Positions 8,589 to 15,872 of a stretch of 64,000 nucleotides of DNA are shown here, piece after piece. The first letter of the stretch is position 1, and the number at the start of each line of letters is the position of its first letter. The notes under the pieces were generated by a model. The model ran no database searches. It was not told where the DNA came from and saw only the letters and a program-made list of their open reading frames with translations. Source of the stretch: CBDCGS01 sp965216915 (lineage in GTDB: Bacteria > Pseudomonadota > Alphaproteobacteria > UBA828); assembly GCA_965216915.1 (NCBI GenBank), contig CBDCGS010000011.1, forward strand, positions 1,550,001-1,614,000, in the 5' to 3' direction. The position numbers were made by a program, and so were the translations under genes.

Positions 8589-10133
8589 ATGCTCGACGTC
8601 ACGCCATTGTTTCGTGTCTATGGCAAGTGGCGGCTTGCGCGGCTCAATGCCCAGAATCCGGCCGACGTTCAGGAGCGTCTGCTCCTCGCCCTCGTCCGGC
8701 AAGCACGCGACACGCGCTTCGGCCGGGATCACGGATTCGACGCGATTCGCTCCGTGGCCGATTTTCGCAAGCGCGTGCCGCTGCGGGACTACGAGGCATT
8801 GTGGTCGGAATACTGGGAGGCGGCCTTCCCGCATCTCCGCGGGGTCACCTGGCCTGAGGCGATCCCCTATTTTGCCACCAGTTCCGGGACGACGACGGGA
8901 CGGAGCAAGTACATCCCCTGCTCGAAGGCGATGGTGCGCGCCAATGTGAAGGGCGGTGCCGAGATCGTGGTGCACCATCTCAACAACCGGCCGCGCAGCA
9001 GGCTGGTCGGCGGGCGCTCGTTCATGCTGTCTGGAAGCTCCGGCCTCACGGAGGAGGCACCCGGCATCTACAGCGGCGATCTGAGCGCCATCCTCTCCAA
9101 CAACATTCCGCGCCTGGCGCGCATGCGCTACTACCCGCCGCGCGGCCTCGCGCTGATCGATGACTGGGAGGAGAAGATCCGGCGCATCGGGCCGTGCTCG
9201 CTCGATCAGAACATTCGCATGATTGCCGCGAACGCGAACTGGTTGCTCGTGCTCCTCGACACGCTCCGCCCCGCGGGTCGCGCGCGCCGGTTCTGTGAGA
9301 TCTATCCCGATCTCGAGGTCGTGGTTCATGGCGGCGTGAGCTTCGCGCCCTACCGCAAGCAGTTCACGGAGCTGCTGGAAGGCAGCCACGCGGAAACCCG
9401 TGAGGTCTACGCGGCGAGCGAGGCCTTCATCGCCGTTGCCGACCGGGGCGATGGCGAAGGCATGCGCATCCTGCCGGATGCCGGCACGTACTACGAATTC
9501 GTGCCGGTCGATGCGCTCGGCCCTGCGGACGCGCCGCGGGTCGGCCTCGCCGAGGTCGAATGCGGCGTTGACTATGCGATCGTGGTCACGACCTGCGCCG
9601 GGCTTTGGGCCTATGTGATCGGCGATATCGTGCGCTTCGTCGAGCGCGACCCGCCGCGAATCCTCGTCGCGGGCCGCACCGACGAGATGCTCAACGCGTT
9701 CGGCGAGCATGTGAGCGGCGCGGAGGTCGAGCGGGCCGTGACCCATGCCGCTGATGCAATCGGTGCCTCGGTCAACGACTACACCGCGGCCCCGGTGGTT
9801 CCGGAGGCGGAGGGATGCCTCGGCGGGCATGTCTACGTCGTGGAGTTCGCGGACGGACCGCCGAGCCCGGAGCGGATCACGCGCTTCGCCGATGCGTTGG
9901 ACGCGTTGATCCTGCGGACCAACGAAGATTATGAGGATCATCGCGCACGGGGCTTTGGCATGCATGCGCCCCTGGTCCGCGCGGTCGCGTCCGGCACCTT
10001 CGCAGCTTGGATGAAGAGCCGGGGCAAGATGGGCGGACAGCACAAGGTGCCCCGCATCATCAACGACCGGGAATTGTTCGACAGCCTTTGCGCGGTGGCC
10101 CAGCGGACGGACGAGATCGCGGCGGCGGATTGA
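8589..10133 (+). CDS. GH3-family acyl-acid amido synthetase
   Basis: A 514-residue adenylate-forming enzyme of the GH3 family, whose plant members conjugate auxin or jasmonate to amino acids. The frame is open from 8493, but the ATG at 8589 begins the conserved sequence (DVTPLFRVYGKWRL). Visible landmarks are SSGTTTGRSKYIPCS near residue 98-112 (ATP-binding motif I), HGGVSFAPYRKQF near 245-257, and VYAASEAFIAV followed by DAGTYYEFVPVD (motif II/III region). Bacterial GH3 proteins are widespread but their acyl and amine substrates are largely unknown. It lies on the plus strand, divergent from the nucleoside importer. Confidence 0.9.
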   Translation: MLDVTPLFRVYGKWRLARLNAQNPADVQERLLLALVRQARDTRFGRDHGFDAIRSVADFRKRVPLRDYEALWSEYWEAAFPHLRGVTWPEAIPYFATSSGTTTGRSKYIPCSKAMVRANVKGGAEIVVHHLNNRPRSRLVGGRSFMLSGSSGLTEEAPGIYSGDLSAILSNNIPRLARMRYYPPRGLALIDDWEEKIRRIGPCSLDQNIRMIAANANWLLVLLDTLRPAGRARRFCEIYPDLEVVVHGGVSFAPYRKQFTELLEGSHAETREVYAASEAFIAVADRGDGEGMRILPDAGTYYEFVPVDALGPADAPRVGLAEVECGVDYAIVVTTCAGLWAYVIGDIVRFVERDPPRILVAGRTDEMLNAFGEHVSGAEVERAVTHAADAIGASVNDYTAAPVVPEAEGCLGGHVYVVEFADGPPSPERITRFADALDALILRTNEDYEDHRARGFGMHAPLVRAVASGTFAAWMKSRGKMGGQHKVPRIINDRELFDSLCAVAQRTDEIAAAD

Positions 10134-10222
10134 CGTCTGGGCCGAGGCCTAAGGCGGGACCCCGCGTTAAGATCGTCACTTATGATCAGCATCGAACACG
10201 GCAAGCACGAGCAGGCGGAAGA

Positions 10223-10978
10223 ATGGATTTGGAACTGGCTGGTAAACGGGCCCTCGTCACGGGCGGCTCGCGGGGCATCGGGCGGGCGATCGCGCGGCGC
10301 CTGGCGCGGGAGGGGTGCCGCGTCGCGATCTGCGGGCGCGGCGCGGGTGATCTTGCGGCGGCACTCGACGGTTTTCGTGCGGAAGGCCTGACGGTCGACG
10401 GGCAAACGCTCGACGTCACGGACCGCGAGGCGCTCAGTGCCTGGGTCGACAAGGTGTCCGGCGGCGGGCTCGACATCGTCGTGCCGAACGTCAGCGCGCT
10501 CGCCGGCACGCCCGGGGAGGAGGGTTGGCGCCGCGGCTTCGAGGTCGACATCATGGGCACGGTCAGAACCGTCGAAGCCGCATTGCCCCATCTCGAATCT
10601 TCCGAGGCCGCGGCGATCGTCGCGATCGCGAGCACGGCCGGCGTCGAGAGCTTCGGCGGTGTCAGGCCCTACAACACGGTCAAGGCCGCGGTGATCAACT
10701 ACATCTCGAACCTGAGCCAAGCGCTCGCCGCGGCGGGCATCCGTGCCAACACCGTGTCGCCTGGCACGATCTACTTCGAGGGCGGCGTGTGGGACAAGCG
10801 CAAGCGCGAAGCGCCCGACATCTACCAAATGGCGCTCGCCCGCAATCCGATGGGCCGGATGGGGACGCCTGAGGAGGTGGCGGACGCCGTTGCCTTCCTC
10901 GCGAGCCCGCTGGCAAGCTTCATCACCGGCGCCAACCTCATCGTCGACGGCGGCCTGACCCAACGCGTGCAATATTGA
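10223..10978 (+). CDS. SDR-family NAD(P)-dependent oxidoreductase
   Basis: A 251-residue classical short-chain dehydrogenase. The ATG at 10223 is chosen because it directly precedes the Rossmann start (DLELAGKRALVTGGSRGIG, with TGGSRGIG the dinucleotide motif) and has a GGCGGAAG ribosome site upstream. The catalytic residues are seen as IASTAG (Ser) and YNTVK (Tyr/Lys), and the C-terminus has the usual ITGANLIVDGG. It is followed after 19 bp by the LarA-like gene and then a quinone reductase, all on the same strand, so the three probably act in one pathway. The substrate cannot be told from sequence. Confidence 0.92.
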   Translation: MDLELAGKRALVTGGSRGIGRAIARRLAREGCRVAICGRGAGDLAAALDGFRAEGLTVDGQTLDVTDREALSAWVDKVSGGGLDIVVPNVSALAGTPGEEGWRRGFEVDIMGTVRTVEAALPHLESSEAAAIVAIASTAGVESFGGVRPYNTVKAAVINYISNLSQALAAAGIRANTVSPGTIYFEGGVWDKRKREAPDIYQMALARNPMGRMGTPEEVADAVAFLASPLASFITGANLIVDGGLTQRVQY

Positions 10979-10997
10979 GCCGGACGGAACCTGCACC

Positions 10998-12311
10998 ATG
11001 AGCAATCGCCAAAGCCCAAGCTTTCCGCCCCTCAGGCTGCCGCAGTTCGAGAACGAGCCGCTGCCGCCGGTGATGCGCGCCAGGCTCCGCCACAGCCAAG
11101 CGCCTGCGCTCGCGGACGTGACCGGCGCGACGATCGAGGCGCTCGCACGCTCCAAGCGCTTCGCCGCGCTCGCCCCGGGATCGCGCGTCGCCCTCACCTG
11201 TGGCAGCCGCGGCATCGCCGGCAAGCCAGCGGTGGTGAAGGCGGCCGTCGATTGGCTGAAGGAGCGCGGGCATCAACCTTTCATCGTGCCCGCCATGGGC
11301 AGTCACGGCGGCGCGCGGGCCGAGAGCCAGACCGTGCTGCTCGGCGAGCTCGGCTTCACGCCGGAGGCGATGGGCTGCCCGATCGAGGCGACGATGGAGG
11401 TGGTGCAGGCCGGCACGACCGGGCTCGGCGTGCCGGTGTGGTTCGACAAGAACGCCGCCGGCGCCGATGCGGTGCTCGTGATCAACCGCGTGAAGTCTCA
11501 TACCTCGTTCGATCGGGAGGTCGAGAGCGGGCTCACCAAGATGGTCGCGATCGGCCTCGGCAAGGCCGAGGGTGCGCGCCTCGTGCACCGGCTCGGTGTG
11601 CGCGGCTATCTCGACGTGCTGCCCGAGGCGGCGCGCATCTCGATCGAGGCAATGCCGATCGCCTACGGCATCGCGATCGTCGAGAATGCCGAGAAGAAAC
11701 CCACGATCATCGAGGGCGCCGAGCCGGAGGCGTTCTACGAGACCGATGCGCGCCTGTTGGACACCGCCAAGGCGCTGATCCCGCGGCTTCCCTTCGAGCA
11801 GATCGACGTGCTCGTGGTCGAGCGCATGGGCAAGAACATCTCCGGCACCGGTATGGATCCTTGGGTGATCGCGCGCACGGATATCCGCGGTATCGAGAAC
11901 CGCCCGACGCCCTTCATCAACAAGCTCGTCGTGCTCGGGCTGACCCAGCAGACCCACGGCAACGGCCTCGGCATCGGCGTCGCGGATTTCACCACCAAGG
12001 CGGTTGCCGACGAGCTCGACCTCTACGCGATGTACATGAACGCGTGCACGGCGACCTTTTGCGAGCGTGTGCGCATCCCGCCCGTCCTCGCCGACGACAA
12101 GGCCGCCATCCAGGCGGCGGTCGGCACGTCGTGGGGCCTCGACGGCGCGAAGGCGCGGCTCTGCATCATCGCCTCCACGCTGCAGCTCGACACGATTCTG
12201 GTGTCGCCGAGCCTAGCGGAAGACCTCGGCCCCGAGGACGAAATCGCGTCCGATCCCGCGCCGCTCGACTTCGATGCGGCCGGCCGGCTGCAGACGCGCT
12301 GCGCGGAATAA
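10998..12311 (+). CDS. LarA/DUF2088-like protein
   Basis: A 437-residue protein resembling the N-terminal domain of the nickel-pincer lactate racemase LarA (DUF2088). Recognisable segments are ALTCGSRGIAGKP near residue 70, FIVPAMGSHGGA near 95-106 and VINRVKSHTSFDREVESGLTKM near 158-179. LarA-type enzymes racemise 2-hydroxy acids using a pincer cofactor made by LarB, LarC and LarE; none of these is in this window. Many relatives are uncharacterised, and a different function is possible. The middle position between an SDR and a quinone reductase suggests a hydroxy-acid or keto-acid route, by inference. Confidence 0.75.
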   Translation: MSNRQSPSFPPLRLPQFENEPLPPVMRARLRHSQAPALADVTGATIEALARSKRFAALAPGSRVALTCGSRGIAGKPAVVKAAVDWLKERGHQPFIVPAMGSHGGARAESQTVLLGELGFTPEAMGCPIEATMEVVQAGTTGLGVPVWFDKNAAGADAVLVINRVKSHTSFDREVESGLTKMVAIGLGKAEGARLVHRLGVRGYLDVLPEAARISIEAMPIAYGIAIVENAEKKPTIIEGAEPEAFYETDARLLDTAKALIPRLPFEQIDVLVVERMGKNISGTGMDPWVIARTDIRGIENRPTPFINKLVVLGLTQQTHGNGLGIGVADFTTKAVADELDLYAMYMNACTATFCERVRIPPVLADDKAAIQAAVGTSWGLDGAKARLCIIASTLQLDTILVSPSLAEDLGPEDEIASDPAPLDFDAAGRLQTRCAE

Positions 12312-12314
12312 CCC

Positions 12315-13286
12315 ATGAAAGCCATCGTGATCACCGACGACGGGCTTGCGCTCCAGGACATCCCGGAACCGGTGCCGGGGCCTGCCGAGGTGCTGGTGCG
12401 CGTGCGCGCGGCGGCGCTCAACCGGGCAGACGTGCTAATGGCCTCGGGCTGGGCCTATGGCGGGCGCGGCGGCGCGGGTGTTACCGCCGGCCTCGAATGG
12501 GCCGGCGAGATCGCGGCGATCGGCAGCGATGTGCCCGAATTCCGCGTGGGCGACCGGGTGATGTGCTCGGGCGCCGGCGGCTACGCGGAATTTGCGAAGA
12601 CCGATTGGGGCCGCGTGCTGCCCATCCCGTCCGATGCCATGTCGTTCGAGGAGGCGGCGACGCTGCCGGTCGCGCTGATGACGATGCACGACGCCCTCGT
12701 GACAAACGGGCGCCTCATCGCCGGAGATTCCGTGCTCGTGCAGGGCGCGAGCGCGGGCGTCGGGCTCATGGCGCTGCAGATCGCGAAGCACAAGGGAGCA
12801 GCTCTCGTCATCGGCACGTCGCGTGATGCCGGACGGCGCGAGAGGCTCGCCGCTTTCGGTGCCGATCTCGCGCTCGATCCGGACGATCCCGATTGGCCCA
12901 AGGCCGCGCGCGCCGCCACCGACGACAAGGGGGTCGATCTCATCATCGACCAGGTCTCCGGCGCCGTCGCCAATCAGAACCTCGAGGCGGCCGCCATCCG
13001 CGGGCGCATCATCAATGTGGGCCGGCTCGGCGGCGTCTCCGCACCGTTCGACTTCGACCTGCACGCGCTGAAGCGCATCGACTATGTCGGCGTGACCTTC
13101 CGCACGCGTTCGGTCGAGGAGGTGCGCACCATCTTCCGGCTGCTGCGCGACGACCTTTGGGACGCGGTCGCGGCCGGCGCGCTCCGCCTGCCCGTCGATC
13201 GGGTCTATCCGCTCGCCGAGGCCGCGGCGGCGCAGGCGCGCATGGCGGCCAACCAGCATTTCGGGAAGATCGTGCTCAGCGTCTGA
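12315..13286 (+). CDS. NADPH:quinone oxidoreductase-like MDR dehydrogenase
   Basis: A 323-residue medium-chain reductase of the quinone-oxidoreductase branch, which lacks zinc. The N-terminal GroES-like half includes VRVRAAALNRADV near residues 32-44 and GLEWAGEI; the Rossmann half has VLVQGASAGVGLMALQIAKHKG near 140-161 and a late AAAQARMAANQHFGKIVL, the typical C-terminus. It starts 3 bp after the LarA-like gene and is the last gene of this three-gene operon. It probably reduces an enone or quinone with NADPH. Confidence 0.92.
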   Translation: MKAIVITDDGLALQDIPEPVPGPAEVLVRVRAAALNRADVLMASGWAYGGRGGAGVTAGLEWAGEIAAIGSDVPEFRVGDRVMCSGAGGYAEFAKTDWGRVLPIPSDAMSFEEAATLPVALMTMHDALVTNGRLIAGDSVLVQGASAGVGLMALQIAKHKGAALVIGTSRDAGRRERLAAFGADLALDPDDPDWPKAARAATDDKGVDLIIDQVSGAVANQNLEAAAIRGRIINVGRLGGVSAPFDFDLHALKRIDYVGVTFRTRSVEEVRTIFRLLRDDLWDAVAAGALRLPVDRVYPLAEAAAAQARMAANQHFGKIVLSV

Positions 13287-13442
13287 GGTAGCCGGGCTGG
13301 GCCGAGGGCCCGGCCGCGGCGCGTTACAATTGAAACATCGCGCGACATCACCGGTATACATTGCCGGGGCATCCTTCGAGCATCGCATGGGTACGCCCCA
13401 CCGCCTGATCGGCGGATCGGCGCGCTCGAAGGAGGCAAGACG

Positions 13443-14120
13443 ATGGGTTTCACCGACGCGTTTCGCGCCCCGACCAAGGTTCTGAGCGAGGCCCGCGCCC
13501 GGCGCGTGAGCCGCGCGGCTCTTCGGGAAGAGCGGCGCGTGGCAGCGTGGATGGACGCGGTGCGGCGCGCCGGCCTCCCCGTCATCCTCGGTGCCATCCT
13601 CTCCGTCGCCGCGCTCGACACCGCGCGTGCGGATTTCGAGGGCGGCATGGCCGCTTACAAGGCGGGGGAATTCGACGAGGCCTATGCCGCGTTCATTCCT
13701 CTCGCCGAGGCCGAGGACTGCCGCGCGCAGTACGCCGTCGCACTGCTCCACATGAAGGGCCGCGGCACCGAGAAGAACGAGGCGGCGGCGCATGACTGGT
13801 TCCAGCGCGCCGCGATCAACGGCCACCTCGGCGCCCATTTGCGCCTCGGCGACCTCTATGCCGAGGGCGCCGGCGTCGCGGCAAGCCAGGTCGAGGCCTA
13901 CAAGTGGTACACGATCGCCGCCGCCCAAGGTCATCCGACGGCCGCGACGAAGCGCGACTCTCTGGCGGCGAGCATGACGGCCGCCGAGCTTCAGAGCGCC
14001 CAGGCCAGCGCGGCAACCTGGATGACCGCGCATGCCGATGCCATCGACGACGACAAGCGCGCGGGCTTCGCGAGCGAGCTGAAGCGCCTGCGCGAGATGA
14101 TGGCGAAAAAGAACAGCTGA
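13443..14120 (+). CDS. Sel1-repeat (TPR-like) exported or membrane-anchored protein
   Basis: A 225-residue protein with two to three Sel1-like repeats at about 68-165 (YAVALLHMKGRGTEKN..., RLGDLYAEGAGVAAS...). The ATG at 13443 is supported by an AAGGAGG ribosome site eight bases upstream. A 36-residue basic segment precedes a hydrophobic stretch (about 41-57) ending in an ADF cleavage-like site, so it is either a long signal peptide or an N-in membrane anchor; an internal ATG at 13551 would give a normal signal peptide. Sel1 proteins usually scaffold protein-protein contacts. A strong terminator follows at 14169. Confidence 0.85.
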   Translation: MGFTDAFRAPTKVLSEARARRVSRAALREERRVAAWMDAVRRAGLPVILGAILSVAALDTARADFEGGMAAYKAGEFDEAYAAFIPLAEAEDCRAQYAVALLHMKGRGTEKNEAAAHDWFQRAAINGHLGAHLRLGDLYAEGAGVAASQVEAYKWYTIAAAQGHPTAATKRDSLAASMTAAELQSAQASAATWMTAHADAIDDDKRAGFASELKRLREMMAKKNS

Positions 14121-14168
14121 CGTTGGACCGGAAGACGGACGCCGCGCCCCCGGCGTCCGCCACACCAG

Positions 14169-14205
14169 AAGGAGGGCGGCAATTTCGCCGCCCTCCTTCG
14201 CTTTT
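14169..14205 (+). terminator. Rho-independent terminator between Sel1 gene and lysS
   Basis: A perfect 12-bp stem (AAGGAGGGCGGC paired with GCCGCCCTCCTT) with a six-base loop AATTTC is followed by CGCTTTT. It lies 48 bp after the Sel1-gene stop and 20 bp before the convergent lysS stop. The stem could act in both directions, although only the plus-strand side has a T run. Confidence 0.8.
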
Positions 14206-14224
14206 GTGGTCTGAGTGTTGGCGG

Positions 14225-15817
14225 CTAAGCCGCCAAATCCTCGCCCGCGAGGGCGCGGTCGATGAGCGCGATGGTCTCGCCGAGGCCGTAAAGCGCGATG
14301 AAGGAGCCCATGCGGGGGCCCTGGCTCTGGCCGAGCAGCACCTCGTAGAGCGCGCGGAACCAGTCGCGGAGATTGTCGAACGGGTGGCGCTTGCCGACCT
14401 CGTAGACCTCGTATTGGATCGCCGCCGCGTCCGCTTCCGCCGGGAGCGCCGCGAGTGCGCCGCGTAGCTCCTCCAGCGCCGCGCGCTCGGTCGGCTCTGG
14501 CGCGCGGTAGCTCTTGGTCGGCTTCACGAAATCCCGGTAATAGTTGATGGCGTAGCCGACGAGCTCGTTGAGGATCGGCGCGCTCTCGGGCGAGGCGTTG
14601 GGCGCGTAGCGTGTGATGAAGCCCCAGAGCACCGCCGCGTCCTCGGTGTTGCAGACGCTCGCGAGGTTCAAGAGGATGCCGTAGCCGAGCCCCGCCTCGG
14701 GCTTGGGCGCTGCGCCCGCGTGCAGGTGCCAGGCCGGGTTCTCGCGTTGGCCCGCGTTGTCCTGCTCGTCGAGCTTGGCGAGGTGGCTCAGATAGTCATC
14801 GACGTGGCGCGGGATCACGTCGAAATAGAGCCGCTTGGCGCGCCGCGGCGCGTTGAACATGTAGAGGCCGAGCGATTCTCGCGTGCCGTAGGTCAGCCAT
14901 TCGTCGATGGTGAGCCCGTTGCCGCGCGACTTCGAGATCTTCTCGCCGTTCTCGTCGAGGAAGAGCTCGTAGATGAAGCCTTCGGGCGGGCGGCTCCCCA
15001 CGATGCGGCAGATCTTGCTCGACAGCTCGACCGAGGAGATCAGGTCCTTGCCCGCCATCTCGTAGTCGACGCCGAGCGCATGCCAGCGCATCGCCCAATC
15101 GGCCTTCCACTGCAGCTTGCAATGGCCGCCGGTCACGGGAACCGTTATCGTCTCGCCGTCGTCATCGACGTAGCTCACCGTGCCGGCCTCGACATCGTGC
15201 GCCGTGATCGGGACTTGCAGCACCTGTCCCGTCTTCGGGCAAATCGGCAGGAAGGGGCTGTAGGTCGCACGCCGCTCCGGCCCGAGCGTCGGCAAGATCA
15301 CGTTCTTCACTGCGTCGTAGCGGCGCAGCACGTCGCGCAGCGCATCGTCGAAATCGCCGGCGCGGTAGGTCTCGGTCGAGCTTTGGAAATCGTAGTCGAA
15401 GCCAAAATCGTCGAGGAAGGCGCGCAGCCGGGCATTGTTGTGCTGGCCGAAGCTCTCATGGGTGCCGAAGGGATCGGGAATCGCGGTGAGCGGCTTGCCG
15501 AGATGCTCCGCGACCATCGCCTGGTTCGGGATGTTGTCGGGCACCTTACGCAGCCCGTCCATGTCGTCCGAGAAGGCAATGAGCTTGGTCGGCACGTCGG
15601 AAAGCTCGGCGAACGCGCGGCGCACCAGCGTCGTGCGCATCACCTCGGCGAAGGTGCCGATGTGCGGCAGGCCGGAGGGGCCGTAGCCGGTCTCGAGCAG
15701 CACGTAGCCCTTGGCGGGCGGCTTGCCGTCGAGACGCGCGACGAGCTTTGCGGCCTCCTTGAAGGGCCATGCCTTGGCCTCGCGCGCGAGCGCCTGTCGT
15801 TCGGGAGTCGTTGCCAT
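14225..15817 (-). CDS. lysS: Lysine--tRNA ligase, class I
   Basis: A 530-residue class I lysyl-tRNA synthetase, the archaeal-type enzyme that replaces the usual class II enzyme in most alphaproteobacteria. It charges tRNA-Lys in the cytoplasm. The HIGH-type motif is GPSGLPHIG near residues 47-55 and the KMSKS-type motif is EKISKS near 288-293. The C-terminal helical anticodon-binding part extends to residue 530. The ATG at 15817 begins the conserved sequence; the frame stays open much further upstream, but that part overlaps the divergent helicase gene and has no similarity. There is little room for a leader (see the promoter entry). Confidence 0.95.
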   Translation of the reverse strand: MATTPERQALAREAKAWPFKEAAKLVARLDGKPPAKGYVLLETGYGPSGLPHIGTFAEVMRTTLVRRAFAELSDVPTKLIAFSDDMDGLRKVPDNIPNQAMVAEHLGKPLTAIPDPFGTHESFGQHNNARLRAFLDDFGFDYDFQSSTETYRAGDFDDALRDVLRRYDAVKNVILPTLGPERRATYSPFLPICPKTGQVLQVPITAHDVEAGTVSYVDDDGETITVPVTGGHCKLQWKADWAMRWHALGVDYEMAGKDLISSVELSSKICRIVGSRPPEGFIYELFLDENGEKISKSRGNGLTIDEWLTYGTRESLGLYMFNAPRRAKRLYFDVIPRHVDDYLSHLAKLDEQDNAGQRENPAWHLHAGAAPKPEAGLGYGILLNLASVCNTEDAAVLWGFITRYAPNASPESAPILNELVGYAINYYRDFVKPTKSYRAPEPTERAALEELRGALAALPAEADAAAIQYEVYEVGKRHPFDNLRDWFRALYEVLLGQSQGPRMGSFIALYGLGETIALIDRALAGEDLAA

Positions 15818-15827
15818 TTGGCGGCGG

Positions 15828-15856
15828 AAGATGCGCCGGCCGTCCGGGTGCGTCAA
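15828..15856 (-). promoter_or_regulatory. Candidate sigma-70 promoter for lysS
   Basis: Read on the minus strand, TTGACG (15856-15851) is separated by 17 bp from CATCTT (15833-15828). The -35 is near consensus and the -10 is weak. Transcription would start around 15821, only about four bases before the lysS ATG, and there is no Shine-Dalgarno, so a near-leaderless mRNA is implied. This is a visual match only. Confidence 0.3.
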
Positions 15857-15872
15857 CCGATATACTCCGGCC

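Noticed and set aside
13299..13322. A GC-rich hairpin after the quinone reductase gene
   Set aside because: Seven base pairs with no T run in a GC-rich region is too weak to call a terminator.
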